Origin: an uncultured Lachnospiraceae bacterium
GTDB taxonomy: Bacteria > Bacillota > Clostridia > Lachnospirales > Lachnospiraceae
Reading direction: 5' to 3'
Assembly: GCA_902489925.1 (NCBI GenBank)
Contig: CABUBX010000136.1
Location: forward strand, 1 to 5,377
Length of the DNA stretch: 5,377 nucleotides
Within the stretch, counting starts at the first letter, position 1. Every line of letters starts with the position of its first letter. Below are positions 1 through 5,377 of this stretch, piece by piece. The notes beneath the pieces are model-generated. The model worked only from the letters and a program-made list of their open reading frames with translations. It had not been told where the DNA came from and made no database searches. The translations under genes and the position numbers were made by a program.

Positions 1-573
1 GATTTGGACAGACTGAAATTTTACTATGATGATAAAGCGTGGATGGCAGAACGTATCGAAGATTTTGAAGCGGATTTAAGCGTGCTTTCTTCGCTTCCGC
101 CATTTGCCTTTATAAATTATCTTCGCAAGTCAGTCGGCTATGATGACTTTTTGTATACCTATGCGATGGATAAGCATTTGAATCCGGAAGATTTTAATGA
201 GCTGATTGATACGATTCAGGAAGCGTCAAAACCTTTTGATACGTGGGAGGCTTGGTTTTCAGATATCGAGACGTATACAAAACGTTTGAAAGAACGCGAG
301 AAGAAACAGAATATATCAGAGAAAGATGCCCTTGTCTTATCGACGATGCACAGTGCAAAGGGGCTGGAATATGAGGCGGTATTTATTATTGACGCCAATG
401 AGGGAGTTACGCCTTACCAAAGGGCTGTATTGGATTCGGAAATCGAGGAAGAACGCAGGATGTTTTATGTTGCGATGACGCGGGCAAAGCGATTTTTAAA
501 TATTTATTTTGTTCGTGAACGCCATTCTAAAAAGACAGAAATGTCACGATTTGTCAGTGAAATTTTACAATGA
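1..573 (+). CDS. UvrD/PcrA/Rep-type superfamily 1 ATP-dependent DNA helicase, C-terminal part (5' end outside window)
   Basis: The reading frame is open from base 1 and ends at TGA 571-573, giving 190 residues of the C-terminal end of a larger protein. Two SF1 helicase signatures are clear. Around fragment residues 113-128 is a motif V-like block (STMHSAKGLEYEAVF), which contacts DNA and nucleotide in this family. Around 149-164 is motif VI (EEERRMFYVAMTRAKR), whose arginine in the VAMTRAK core acts as the ATP-hydrolysis finger. The N-terminal half, with Walker A and B, lies upstream of the window. The family unwinds duplex DNA 3'-5' in repair, replication restart or recombination. The protein stops about 28 residues after motif VI, so it lacks the long C-terminal extension of Bacillus PcrA. 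It is therefore better called a compact UvrD-like helicase than pcrA proper. The TTG at position 4 is not credible as a start, because the conserved region needs much more N-terminal sequence. No terminator is visible after the stop. Confidence 0.93.
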   Translation, partial: DLDRLKFYYDDKAWMAERIEDFEADLSVLSSLPPFAFINYLRKSVGYDDFLYTYAMDKHLNPEDFNELIDTIQEASKPFDTWEAWFSDIETYTKRLKEREKKQNISEKDALVLSTMHSAKGLEYEAVFIIDANEGVTPYQRAVLDSEIEEERRMFYVAMTRAKRFLNIYFVRERHSKKTEMSRFVSEILQ

Positions 574-615
574 TGAACAAATACTTAAAAAGTTTTGAAT
601 TTATAAGAAATGCTA

Positions 616-644
616 TTGCAATGTGAAAAAAATTCTGTTAAAGT
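616..644 (+). promoter_or_regulatory. Probable sigma-A-type promoter for the DUF1292 gene
   Basis: A TTGCAA -35-like box at 616-621 is followed by a 17-bp spacer and a TAAAGT -10-like box at 639-644. A TG dinucleotide at 636-637, one base before the -10 box, makes it an extended -10 element. The region is AT-rich, lies in the only sizeable gap between the helicase and the next gene, and would start transcription near 650-652, about 45 nt ahead of the chosen start codon. This is inference from consensus matching only. Confidence 0.55.
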
Positions 645-680
645 TTAAACATGAGATGGGAGAAACAATACAAAACCATC

Positions 681-690
681 AGGAAAGAGG
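681..690 (+). promoter_or_regulatory. Shine-Dalgarno site that fixes the start of the DUF1292 gene
   Basis: The purine-rich AGGAAAGAGG ends 5 nt before ATG 696. The upstream in-frame ATG at 651 has no comparable site and sits at the predicted transcription start, so translation should begin at 696. Confidence 0.75.
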
Positions 691-695
691 TTTAT

Positions 696-1028
696 ATGAG
701 CGAGAATAAAGATTTATTAAATGAGATTGAAGATGATGAGGAAGCCACAGTGACATTGACACTTGAAGACGGTTCAGAGCTTGAGTGTTCAGTGCTTGCA
801 ATTTTCCCTGTACAGGACAAGCAGTACATTGCGCTTGTACCGATGACAGAAGATGAGGACAGCGAAGAAGGCGATGTTTATTTATATCGCTTTACAGAGT
901 TTGAGGACGGAGAGATTGAACTTGGCAACATCGAAGATGACGATGAATATGAAGCAGTTGCAGACGCTTTTGATGAGCTTTTGGACAGCGAAGAATTTGA
1001 TGAGTTATTTGATGGTGAAGAGGAATAA
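696..1028 (+). CDS. DUF1292 family acidic protein (YrzB-like)
   Basis: This 110-residue protein matches the DUF1292/YrzB family by its central block: a short beta-strand pattern (VTLTLEDGSELECSVLAIFP, residues 18-37), then QYIALVPM and VYLYRF followed by acidic turns. The family is common in Firmicutes and has no established biochemical role. The protein is cytosolic, with no signal peptide or membrane segment. By my count 43 of 110 residues are Asp or Glu and only 3 are Lys or Arg, so it is extremely acidic. The C-terminus ends in two near-identical 9-residue units (see the repeat entry). I chose ATG 696 because it has a good ribosome site 5 nt upstream; the longer frame from 651 would add a basic 15-residue leader unlike the rest. 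The gene is flanked by its own probable promoter and a strong terminator, so it is probably monocistronic. In Bacillus the homologue sits beside yrrK/ruvX and yrzL, but here the upstream neighbour is a helicase. Confidence 0.9.
   Translation: MSENKDLLNEIEDDEEATVTLTLEDGSELECSVLAIFPVQDKQYIALVPMTEDEDSEEGDVYLYRFTEFEDGEIELGNIEDDDEYEAVADAFDELLDSEEFDELFDGEEE
969..1022 (+). repeat. Two tandem 27-bp coding repeats at the DUF1292 C-terminus
   Basis: Codons 92-100 (FDELLDSEE, 969-995) are followed directly by codons 101-109 (FDELFDGEE, 996-1022), with 7 of 9 residues identical. The DNA has diverged at several synonymous positions (ctt/tta, gac/gat, gaa/gag). The duplication is therefore either old or maintained at the protein level as an acidic amphipathic tail. 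Confidence 0.6.
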
Positions 1029-1071
1029 TTTCCGGGATATGCAGTAAATACTTTACCGCGTATTAGTATAC

Positions 1072-1116
1072 AAAGTGGTCATGCCCGACCGAATCGGGCT
1101 TGCCCACTTTATTTTT
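1072..1116 (+). terminator. Strong Rho-independent terminator after the DUF1292 gene
   Basis: The outer stem AAAGTGG (1072-1078) pairs with CCACTTT (1104-1110). The inner GC-rich stem GCCCGA (1083-1088) pairs with TCGGGC (1094-1099) around a 5-nt loop, CCGAA. Between them CA (1080-1081) can pair with TG (1101-1102), leaving only two single mismatches in a stem of about 17 positions. ATTTTT follows at 1111-1116. The 5' flank is not A-rich, so termination is expected only for + strand transcription. The element separates the DUF1292 unit from the acylation operon. Confidence 0.92.
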
Positions 1117-1141
1117 GAGAAAACATGCGAATTTAGTCAGC

Positions 1142-1146
1142 AGGTG
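1142..1146 (+). promoter_or_regulatory. Shine-Dalgarno site that fixes the SGNH gene start
   Basis: AGGTG ends 6 nt before ATG 1153. The in-frame upstream codons (GTG 1075, ATG 1081) lie inside the terminator hairpin and would add 24-26 residues of non-signal-like sequence, so 1153 is preferred. GTG 1144 is in frame but overlaps the ribosome site itself. Confidence 0.7.
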
Positions 1147-1152
1147 TCGATA

Positions 1153-1902
1153 ATGAAAAGAGGATTTTTAAAAATAGTAGTTGCCGGAGTGGCAGTCATT
1201 GTAATTGTGGCAGCGACAGCGATTGGTATTTCTGTTCATAAGAGCAGACAGCAGCAGGCAGAGGTGACAAAGGGTGTAGAAGTCATCAGAAATATGGAGG
1301 CCGTCGATGTCGGTGCAGTTGAGAATAGAATTCGTCAGATGGAAGAAGATGAATTAAAGAGTAGTGAAGAATATAAAAACCGTCCGATTAATGTCAAGTA
1401 TGAGGATTCACTCATTTTGGGAGATTCACAGGCAGAAGCATTTATCGCCTATAAGGTACTTGATGATTCGGAGGTTATTGCACATAAAGGAGCCCATATT
1501 AAGGATGTAAACTCGGAGTATGACAAGATTGTTAATCTTAATCCGAAGAATATTTTTTTGACTTACGGTGTAAATGACCTTGGTATGTATGGTACAAAAG
1601 AGGAATTTATTGCAGTCTACAAAAAAGTGATTCAGGATTTGCAGGCTGGACTTCCGGAAACAAAGATTTATGTAAACCTTATTTTTCCGGTTACAAGTGC
1701 GGCAATTGCCCAGCAGTCTCATTTGGCAAGATGGGAATCGTTTAATGAGGGAATTAAGGCGATGTGTACTGAACTCGGTGTTACATGCATAGACAGCAAC
1801 AGTCTTGTGAGCGCCGAGGCTTACGAGCCGGACGGTATACATATGGTTTATAGTTTCTACAACAGTTGGGCAGAGTATATGGCTGAAGTAGCTGACTTAT
1901 AG
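1153..1902 (+). CDS. Membrane-anchored SGNH/GDSL hydrolase-like protein of an O-acylation operon
   Basis: This 249-residue protein starts with a short basic tip (MKRGF) and one hydrophobic helix at about residues 5-27. It is probably a signal anchor that places the rest outside the membrane. A charged linker at about 28-85 precedes the SGNH fold. Block I is GDSQ, with the presumed nucleophile Ser92; block II is a Gly in HKGAHI (Gly113); block III is GVND with Asn141; block V is DGIH with Asp227 and His230. All four SGNH residues are therefore present, and an active esterase or acyltransferase is expected. GDSL enzymes act on acyl esters. Next to an MBOAT protein, such enzymes are usually the extracytoplasmic transferase or a balancing esterase for a surface polymer (inference). 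It is the first gene of the operon; the next begins 20 bp downstream. I see no convincing promoter between the terminator and this gene. The substrate cannot be told from sequence. Confidence 0.88.
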   Translation: MKRGFLKIVVAGVAVIVIVAATAIGISVHKSRQQQAEVTKGVEVIRNMEAVDVGAVENRIRQMEEDELKSSEEYKNRPINVKYEDSLILGDSQAEAFIAYKVLDDSEVIAHKGAHIKDVNSEYDKIVNLNPKNIFLTYGVNDLGMYGTKEEFIAVYKKVIQDLQAGLPETKIYVNLIFPVTSAAIAQQSHLARWESFNEGIKAMCTELGVTCIDSNSLVSAEAYEPDGIHMVYSFYNSWAEYMAEVADL

Positions 1903-1922
1903 GAAATGAGGCATAATAATAA

Positions 1923-2396
1923 ATGAAACGTATGATGATTTATATAAAGATAGTTTTGATTGCCTGTCTTCTCGTTTTTGTCGGACGGATACTGATGTCT
2001 GATAAAGAAAGTGCGAAAAGTGTGGAGGAGGTAGAAAAAGTTTTGCTGGAATCCGCGGATGTCAGCAGCATGGAAAAGGGACAGACGCGGGATATACGTC
2101 GTGTATTCGGATTGAATTCGGATGATTATTCGGGGGTTGTTTATTATAAGCCGGTATCCAATATGGATGTTCAGGAAATCCTTATTGTAAAGCTCAAATC
2201 TAAGGAACAAGGTGAGTCTGTAGAAAAAGCAGCTTTAGCAAGGGTGGATGAGCAGCTTCAAAGTTTTCAGGGGTATGGTGTGAAGCAGTGCCAGCTTCTT
2301 GAAAATGCGGTCGTTAAGGTTGAAGGAAATTTTGTGTTTTACGCAGTGGCCGAGGATGCATCCGAATATAAAAAAATCTTTTTAAGTAGTTTGTAA
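1923..2396 (+). CDS. DUF4358 family protein, single N-terminal membrane anchor
   Basis: This 157-residue protein has a basic start, a hydrophobic segment at about residues 5-24, and then a soluble, probably extracytoplasmic domain. The domain resembles the DUF4358 family: VFGLNSDDYSGVVYY (61-75) followed by MDVQEILIVKLK (81-92), a helical stretch with regular Ala/Leu/Val spacing (about 98-117), GYGVKQCQLLENAVV (117-131), then GNFVFYAVAED. I recall this family from Clostridia, often beside MBOAT and DHHW genes, but its function is not established. No catalytic motif is apparent, so an adaptor or scaffold role in the acylation complex is my inference, comparable in position to accessory proteins of alginate acetylation. 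The AGGAAATGAGG site ends 11 nt before ATG 1923, which is rather long; the in-frame ATGs at 1932 and 1935 are even further away. It lies 20 bp after the SGNH gene and 26 bp before the MBOAT gene. Confidence 0.8.
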   Translation: MKRMMIYIKIVLIACLLVFVGRILMSDKESAKSVEEVEKVLLESADVSSMEKGQTRDIRRVFGLNSDDYSGVVYYKPVSNMDVQEILIVKLKSKEQGESVEKAALARVDEQLQSFQGYGVKQCQLLENAVVKVEGNFVFYAVAEDASEYKKIFLSSL

Positions 2397-2422
2397 CTTT
2401 AGCAGTCTGAAAGGAAACAGCG

Positions 2423-3832
2423 ATGGTATTCAGCAGTATTGTATTTTTATTTACATTTTTACCGATAACGCTGGCGCTCTATTTTATTATACCGGTGCGC
2501 CGGGTTAGAAATATTGTATTACTTTTAGTCAGCCTTGTGTTTTATGCATGGGGTGAGCCGGTATATATTTATCTTATGATATTTAGTATCGTGTTCAATT
2601 ATTTTTTGGGACGAGATATTGATTTTAATAAAGATGATTCAAAAGCAAAGAAGCGGAGTCTGCTCTGCGCGGTGATTGTCAATTTACTGATATTGGGATT
2701 TTTTAAATATTACGGCTTTGCCATCGAGTCATTAAATGCTATATTGCCGTTTGAAATTCCGTATAAGGAGATATCGCTGCCAATCGGTATTTCGTTTTAT
2801 ACTTTTCAGACAATGTCATACATTATTGACGTTTATAGAGGCAAAGTCCCGGTGCAAAAAGATATCATCAATTTCGGCGTCTATGTATCGATGTTTCCTC
2901 AGCTGATTGCAGGACCAATCGTTCGCTATGTGGATATTGATGCCCAGCTCAACGACCGGCATGAAAGCCTGTCAATGTTTGGAAACGGCGCGATGTATTT
3001 TATACGGGGACTTGCCAAAAAAGTGCTCATTGCCAATAACATTGGTATGCTGTTCACAACGGTATCGCAGATGGCATTCGGGGAATTTTCGGTAGTCACA
3101 GCATGGCTTGGTGCGATTGCCTATACATTCCAAATTTATTTCGATTTTGGCGGCTATTCGGATATGGCTATCGGTTTGGGTAAAATGTTCGGTTTCAATT
3201 TTATGAAGAACTTTGATTATCCGTACATATCAAAGAATGTCACTGAATTTTGGCGCAGGTGGCATATTTCCCTTGGGACATGGTTTAGAGAGTATGTCTA
3301 TATTCCGCTTGGCGGCAACAGGGTAAATGCAGCACGTCATATAAGAAATATTCTTGTTGTTTGGTTTTTGACGGGTCTTTGGCACGGTGCAAGCTGGAAT
3401 TTTGTTGTGTGGGGTATGTACTACGGTGTACTTTTGCTCTTTGAAAAGTATGTGCTTGTAAAATTTGAAAAATATATACCGTCGGTGCTTCGCCATATTT
3501 ATACAATGGTGCTTGTTATTATCGGCTGGGTATTTTTCTTCAGCCCGGATTTGTCCTTTGCGGGAAAATATATCGGTGTCATGTTTGGTGTCGGTGCAAG
3601 CGGCTTTTGTGATACAGCCGGAATTTATTATTTGCTGACGAATTTCCTGCTGCTTATTTTTGCGGCAATCGGTTCGACACCGGTTGTTCACAAGCTGTTT
3701 AAGCGTTTTGTTTTCAGACCGAAGCGCAAGCGTTTAAGAGCAGCGACAGTCATTTATATTGTGCTGTTTTTGATGGTTGTTGCGTATTTAGTAAACGCTA
3801 CATATAACCCATTTTTGTATTTTAGATTTTAG
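2423..3832 (+). CDS. MBOAT family membrane-bound O-acyltransferase (AlgI/DltB type)
   Basis: This 469-residue protein has many hydrophobic segments, and its length is typical for bacterial AlgI-like MBOATs. Diagnostic blocks in order are LPIGISFYTFQTMSYIIDVYRG (119-140, quoted in part as PIGISFYTFQ), MFPQLIAGPIVR (157-168), YFDFGGYSDMAIG (239-251), FWRRWHISLGTWFREYVYIP (276-295) and GLWHGASWNF (318-327), with a closing YNPFLYFRF. His321 in GLWHG is the invariant MBOAT histidine lining the reaction tunnel, and His281 in RRWHISL is the second conserved one. MBOATs of this type take an acyl group from a cytoplasmic donor (acetyl-CoA or a carrier-bound acyl) and hand it across the membrane to an SGNH-type partner. 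The partner here is probably the DHHW protein 15 bp downstream, the SGNH protein upstream, or both. An AAAGGA site lies 7 nt before ATG 2423. With no glycosyltransferases nearby, neither the acyl group nor the acceptor polymer can be assigned. Confidence 0.96.
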   Translation: MVFSSIVFLFTFLPITLALYFIIPVRRVRNIVLLLVSLVFYAWGEPVYIYLMIFSIVFNYFLGRDIDFNKDDSKAKKRSLLCAVIVNLLILGFFKYYGFAIESLNAILPFEIPYKEISLPIGISFYTFQTMSYIIDVYRGKVPVQKDIINFGVYVSMFPQLIAGPIVRYVDIDAQLNDRHESLSMFGNGAMYFIRGLAKKVLIANNIGMLFTTVSQMAFGEFSVVTAWLGAIAYTFQIYFDFGGYSDMAIGLGKMFGFNFMKNFDYPYISKNVTEFWRRWHISLGTWFREYVYIPLGGNRVNAARHIRNILVVWFLTGLWHGASWNFVVWGMYYGVLLLFEKYVLVKFEKYIPSVLRHIYTMVLVIIGWVFFFSPDLSFAGKYIGVMFGVGASGFCDTAGIYYLLTNFLLLIFAAIGSTPVVHKLFKRFVFRPKRKRLRAATVIYIVLFLMVVAYLVNATYNPFLYFRF

Positions 3833-3847
3833 GCAGGTCAGAGATAT

Positions 3848-5026
3848 ATGAAGAAAGTGAGAAAATATTTTGTGCAAAAGCTGCACAAAGGGATGGGTAT
3901 TTCTTTGCTGACAATAATTATTGTGATTGTTGCGGCAAATTTAATTAAGAAGGATGATGAGATGTCCGTCCGTGAAAATCGTATGCTTGAGCAGCGCCCC
4001 CAGGTGAATGTCACAGATATTGCAGACGGGAAGTTTATGAAGGATTATGAAGCTTATGTTTCAGACCAGTTTGTGTTTCGTGATATATGGGTCGGTGCGA
4101 AGGCAAAGATGGATTTGATGCTTGGAAAAAACAGCTCGAACGGCGTCTATCACGGTCGAAACGGTTATTTGATTGAGGATGCCAAAAAGCCTGATGAGGT
4201 GCATATGAGTCAAAATATTGATGCTATAAACAAGCTGGCAGATTCGGGAAATGTTAATGTATATACGATGTTTGTACCGAATGCCGTATGTGTGATGGAA
4301 GATAAACTTCCTGCGTTTGCGCCGGTGCGGAGTCAAAAGGACGATTTAAAGGCGCTGAACGGACGGCTTAGTGCCAATGTCAAACAGCTTGATGTGACAG
4401 CTGCTTTAGAAGGGAAAAAGGAAGGCGAACAGCTTTACTACAGGAATGACCATCATTGGACAACCGCAGCAGCTTATTTGGCATTTCAGTCATCGGCAGG
4501 TGTTTTGGGACTTGATGCCAATAAGGTGAGTTATGACCGTTATACGGTGAGCAGTAATTTTGTCGGAACACTTGCCGCGACAAGCGGCTACGGCGCTTCA
4601 AAAAAAGATACAATAGAAATATTTAAACCAAATAATTCGGATGTCGAGTATGTGGTTGAATATGTGGAACAGATGGAAAAGAAGGCCTCTGTTTATGACA
4701 GCGAGATGCTGGACAATAATGACAAGTACGCCGTATTTTTTGGTGGTAACTATCCGATGATAAAAATTAAGACAACAAACAGAGAAGGCAGAAATCTTTT
4801 GGTGATAAAGGATTCCTATGCAAACTGTTTTGTGCCGTTTTTAATTCCTCACTATAAAGAAATCACGATGATTGACCCAAGATATTATTATGAGGATGTG
4901 AACAAAGAAATAGCAGATTCGGATATTCAGGATGTGCTGTTTTTATATAATGCCAATACCTTCTTTGAGGATAATTCATTGAGCAGTATTTTTGAAACAT
5001 ATAAAAGTGGGGAGAGTGGAACATGA
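3848..5026 (+). CDS. DHHW family protein, AlgJ/AlgX-like SGNH-type O-acetyltransferase partner
   Basis: This 392-residue protein has a basic N-terminus (MKKVRKYF) and one hydrophobic helix at about residues 17-32, so the rest should lie outside the membrane. The family's name motif is at 201-204 (Asp-His-His-Trp, in YRNDHHWTT). A later block, VIKDSYANCFVPFL (319-332), carries Ser323 in a DSYAN context. In AlgX and AlgJ the Asp-x-His motif and a later serine form the catalytic triad of an atypical SGNH fold; by analogy Asp201, His203 and Ser323 are the expected triad. Other family-like stretches are ENRMLEQRP (43-51), FMKDYEAYVSDQFVFRDIW (63-81) and FFGGNYPMIKIKT (297-309). The probable role is transfer of acyl groups delivered by the MBOAT onto a surface glycan. 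The gene begins 15 bp after the MBOAT stop and overlaps the next gene by 4 bp (ATGA), implying translational coupling. The ribosome site (AGGT, 3835-3838) is modest. Confidence 0.92.
   Translation: MKKVRKYFVQKLHKGMGISLLTIIIVIVAANLIKKDDEMSVRENRMLEQRPQVNVTDIADGKFMKDYEAYVSDQFVFRDIWVGAKAKMDLMLGKNSSNGVYHGRNGYLIEDAKKPDEVHMSQNIDAINKLADSGNVNVYTMFVPNAVCVMEDKLPAFAPVRSQKDDLKALNGRLSANVKQLDVTAALEGKKEGEQLYYRNDHHWTTAAAYLAFQSSAGVLGLDANKVSYDRYTVSSNFVGTLAATSGYGASKKDTIEIFKPNNSDVEYVVEYVEQMEKKASVYDSEMLDNNDKYAVFFGGNYPMIKIKTTNREGRNLLVIKDSYANCFVPFLIPHYKEITMIDPRYYYEDVNKEIADSDIQDVLFLYNANTFFEDNSLSSIFETYKSGESGT
5009..5014 (+). promoter_or_regulatory. Shine-Dalgarno site inside the DHHW gene for the last gene
   Basis: GGGGAG within the final codons of the DHHW gene ends 8 nt before ATG 5023. 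It supports that ATG as a true start and indicates a coupled junction. Confidence 0.7.
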
Positions 5027-5377
5027 AATTTTTTCAATTTGAAAATCCAAACCGGAAGAAGCTTCCGATAAAGACAAAACTTATTATTGCGGCTATTGTT
5101 ATTGGTATATCCATTGCGGCATCTTTGATTGCGGTAAAGACAAATTACAGAGGGCTTGGCGGTGAGCAAAAGACGGTGACAATTGAAGTGATTAAACAGG
5201 ATGGTACTTCAAAAGAATTTAAGTACAGAACTGCCAAAACCTATATTGGAGAAGTGCTTTCCGGAAGCGGGCTTGCTGAGATTGGAGAGCAGGCGGGCTA
5301 CCAGGTGCCGATAACGGTTGACGGTATTACGGCTGACGAGACGAAGGGCGAGAAGTGGGTCGTGACCAAAGGCGGCG
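5023..5377 (+). CDS. Membrane-anchored DUF4430-like protein, 5' part (runs off the window)
   Basis: The frame opens at ATG 5023 and stays open to the window end, giving 118 residues. A basic N-terminus (NRKKLPIKTK) precedes one hydrophobic helix at about 19-38, then a presumably extracytoplasmic region. The stretch from residue 51 (TVTIEVIKQDG, FKYRTAKTYIGEVLSGSGL, then PITVDGITADETKGEKWVVT) follows the usual order of DUF4430 domains: a beta strand, a T-x-x-T/Y-containing helix with xxGEVL, a VDGI-ADE turn and an aromatic WxxxxxG strand. This domain resembles the C-terminal domain of transcobalamin and intrinsic factor and often occurs in Firmicutes surface proteins; its ligand here is unknown. 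Its start overlaps the DHHW stop, with a good ribosome site, so it is co-translated with the acylation genes. Whether it serves that system or starts another function downstream cannot be decided from this fragment. The family call is from pattern recall and is moderately sure. Confidence 0.72.
   Translation, partial: MKFFQFENPNRKKLPIKTKLIIAAIVIGISIAASLIAVKTNYRGLGGEQKTVTIEVIKQDGTSKEFKYRTAKTYIGEVLSGSGLAEIGEQAGYQVPITVDGITADETKGEKWVVTKGG

Noticed and set aside
643..650. Perfect palindrome GTTTAAAC just upstream of position 651, considered as an operator
   Set aside because: It is only 8 bp, AT-rich, overlaps the -10 region and has no second copy; chance is enough to explain it.
853..1047. 64-codon + strand frame inside the DUF1292 gene
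   Set aside because: It is out of frame with the supported DUF1292 gene, and its Met/Leu/Lys-rich product is a typical frame shadow of acidic codons.
1426..1842. 138-codon open frame on the - strand inside the SGNH gene
   Set aside because: It is fully antisense to a gene with clear SGNH motifs, has Cys/His/Arg-rich shadow-like composition and no family resemblance.
1956..1967. LIAC at residues 12-15 of the DUF4358 protein, resembling a lipobox
   Set aside because: The cysteine sits in the middle of the hydrophobic segment (LLVFV follows) instead of at its end, so a simple membrane anchor is more likely than a lipoprotein.
1857..2210. 117-codon open frame on the - strand across the SGNH/DUF4358 junction
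   Set aside because: It overlaps two supported genes, has no matching ribosome site or domain, and is explained as an antisense shadow.
2368..2386. A-run followed by a T-run near the end of the DUF4358 gene, considered as a terminator
   Set aside because: It is an AT-only weak hairpin inside codons, and the next gene of the operon follows closely; it lacks a GC stem.
3230..3691. 153-codon open frame on the - strand inside the MBOAT gene
   Set aside because: It is antisense to conserved MBOAT motifs, is rich in Lys, Asn, Cys and His as expected of a shadow frame, and has no recognisable domain.

Overview
The window is about 5.4 kb of moderately AT-rich DNA. It looks like a chromosomal segment from a Gram-positive anaerobe of the Clostridia, most likely Lachnospiraceae. 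That placement rests on gene content (a DUF1292 acidic protein, then linked DUF4358, MBOAT and DHHW proteins), purine-rich Shine-Dalgarno sites and short intergenic gaps. Genus and species cannot be read from the sequence. All genes lie on the + strand.

Layout. (1) Positions 1-573 hold the 3' end of a UvrD/PcrA/Rep-type superfamily 1 DNA helicase, cut by the window edge. (2) A probable extended -10 promoter at 616-644 drives a 110-residue, strongly acidic DUF1292 (YrzB-like) protein at 696-1028. This gene is closed by a strong intrinsic terminator at 1072-1116. (3) From 1153 to the window end runs a tight five-gene operon with gaps of 26 bp or less and one 4-bp overlap. It encodes a membrane-anchored SGNH/GDSL hydrolase-like protein, a DUF4358 protein, an MBOAT-family O-acyltransferase (AlgI/DltB type, 469 aa), a DHHW protein (AlgJ/AlgX-type SGNH fold, 392 aa) and the 5' part of a membrane-anchored DUF4430-like protein that runs off the end.

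How the genes work together. In known systems an MBOAT protein passes acyl groups across the membrane to an extracytoplasmic SGNH-type enzyme, which transfers them to a cell-surface polymer (AlgI with AlgJ/AlgX for alginate, DltB with DltD for teichoic acid). This operon has one MBOAT, two SGNH-type proteins with their catalytic residues in place, and a small anchored accessory protein, so it resembles the alginate O-acetylation set in number and type of parts. The likely job is O-acylation of a cell-envelope glycan outside the membrane. No glycosyltransferase or polymer-synthesis gene lies in the window, so the acceptor is unknown. The DUF4358 and DUF4430-like members are the least explained parts.

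No RNA genes, mobile elements, CRISPR arrays or attachment sites were seen, and no stretch longer than 300 bp lacks a gene.
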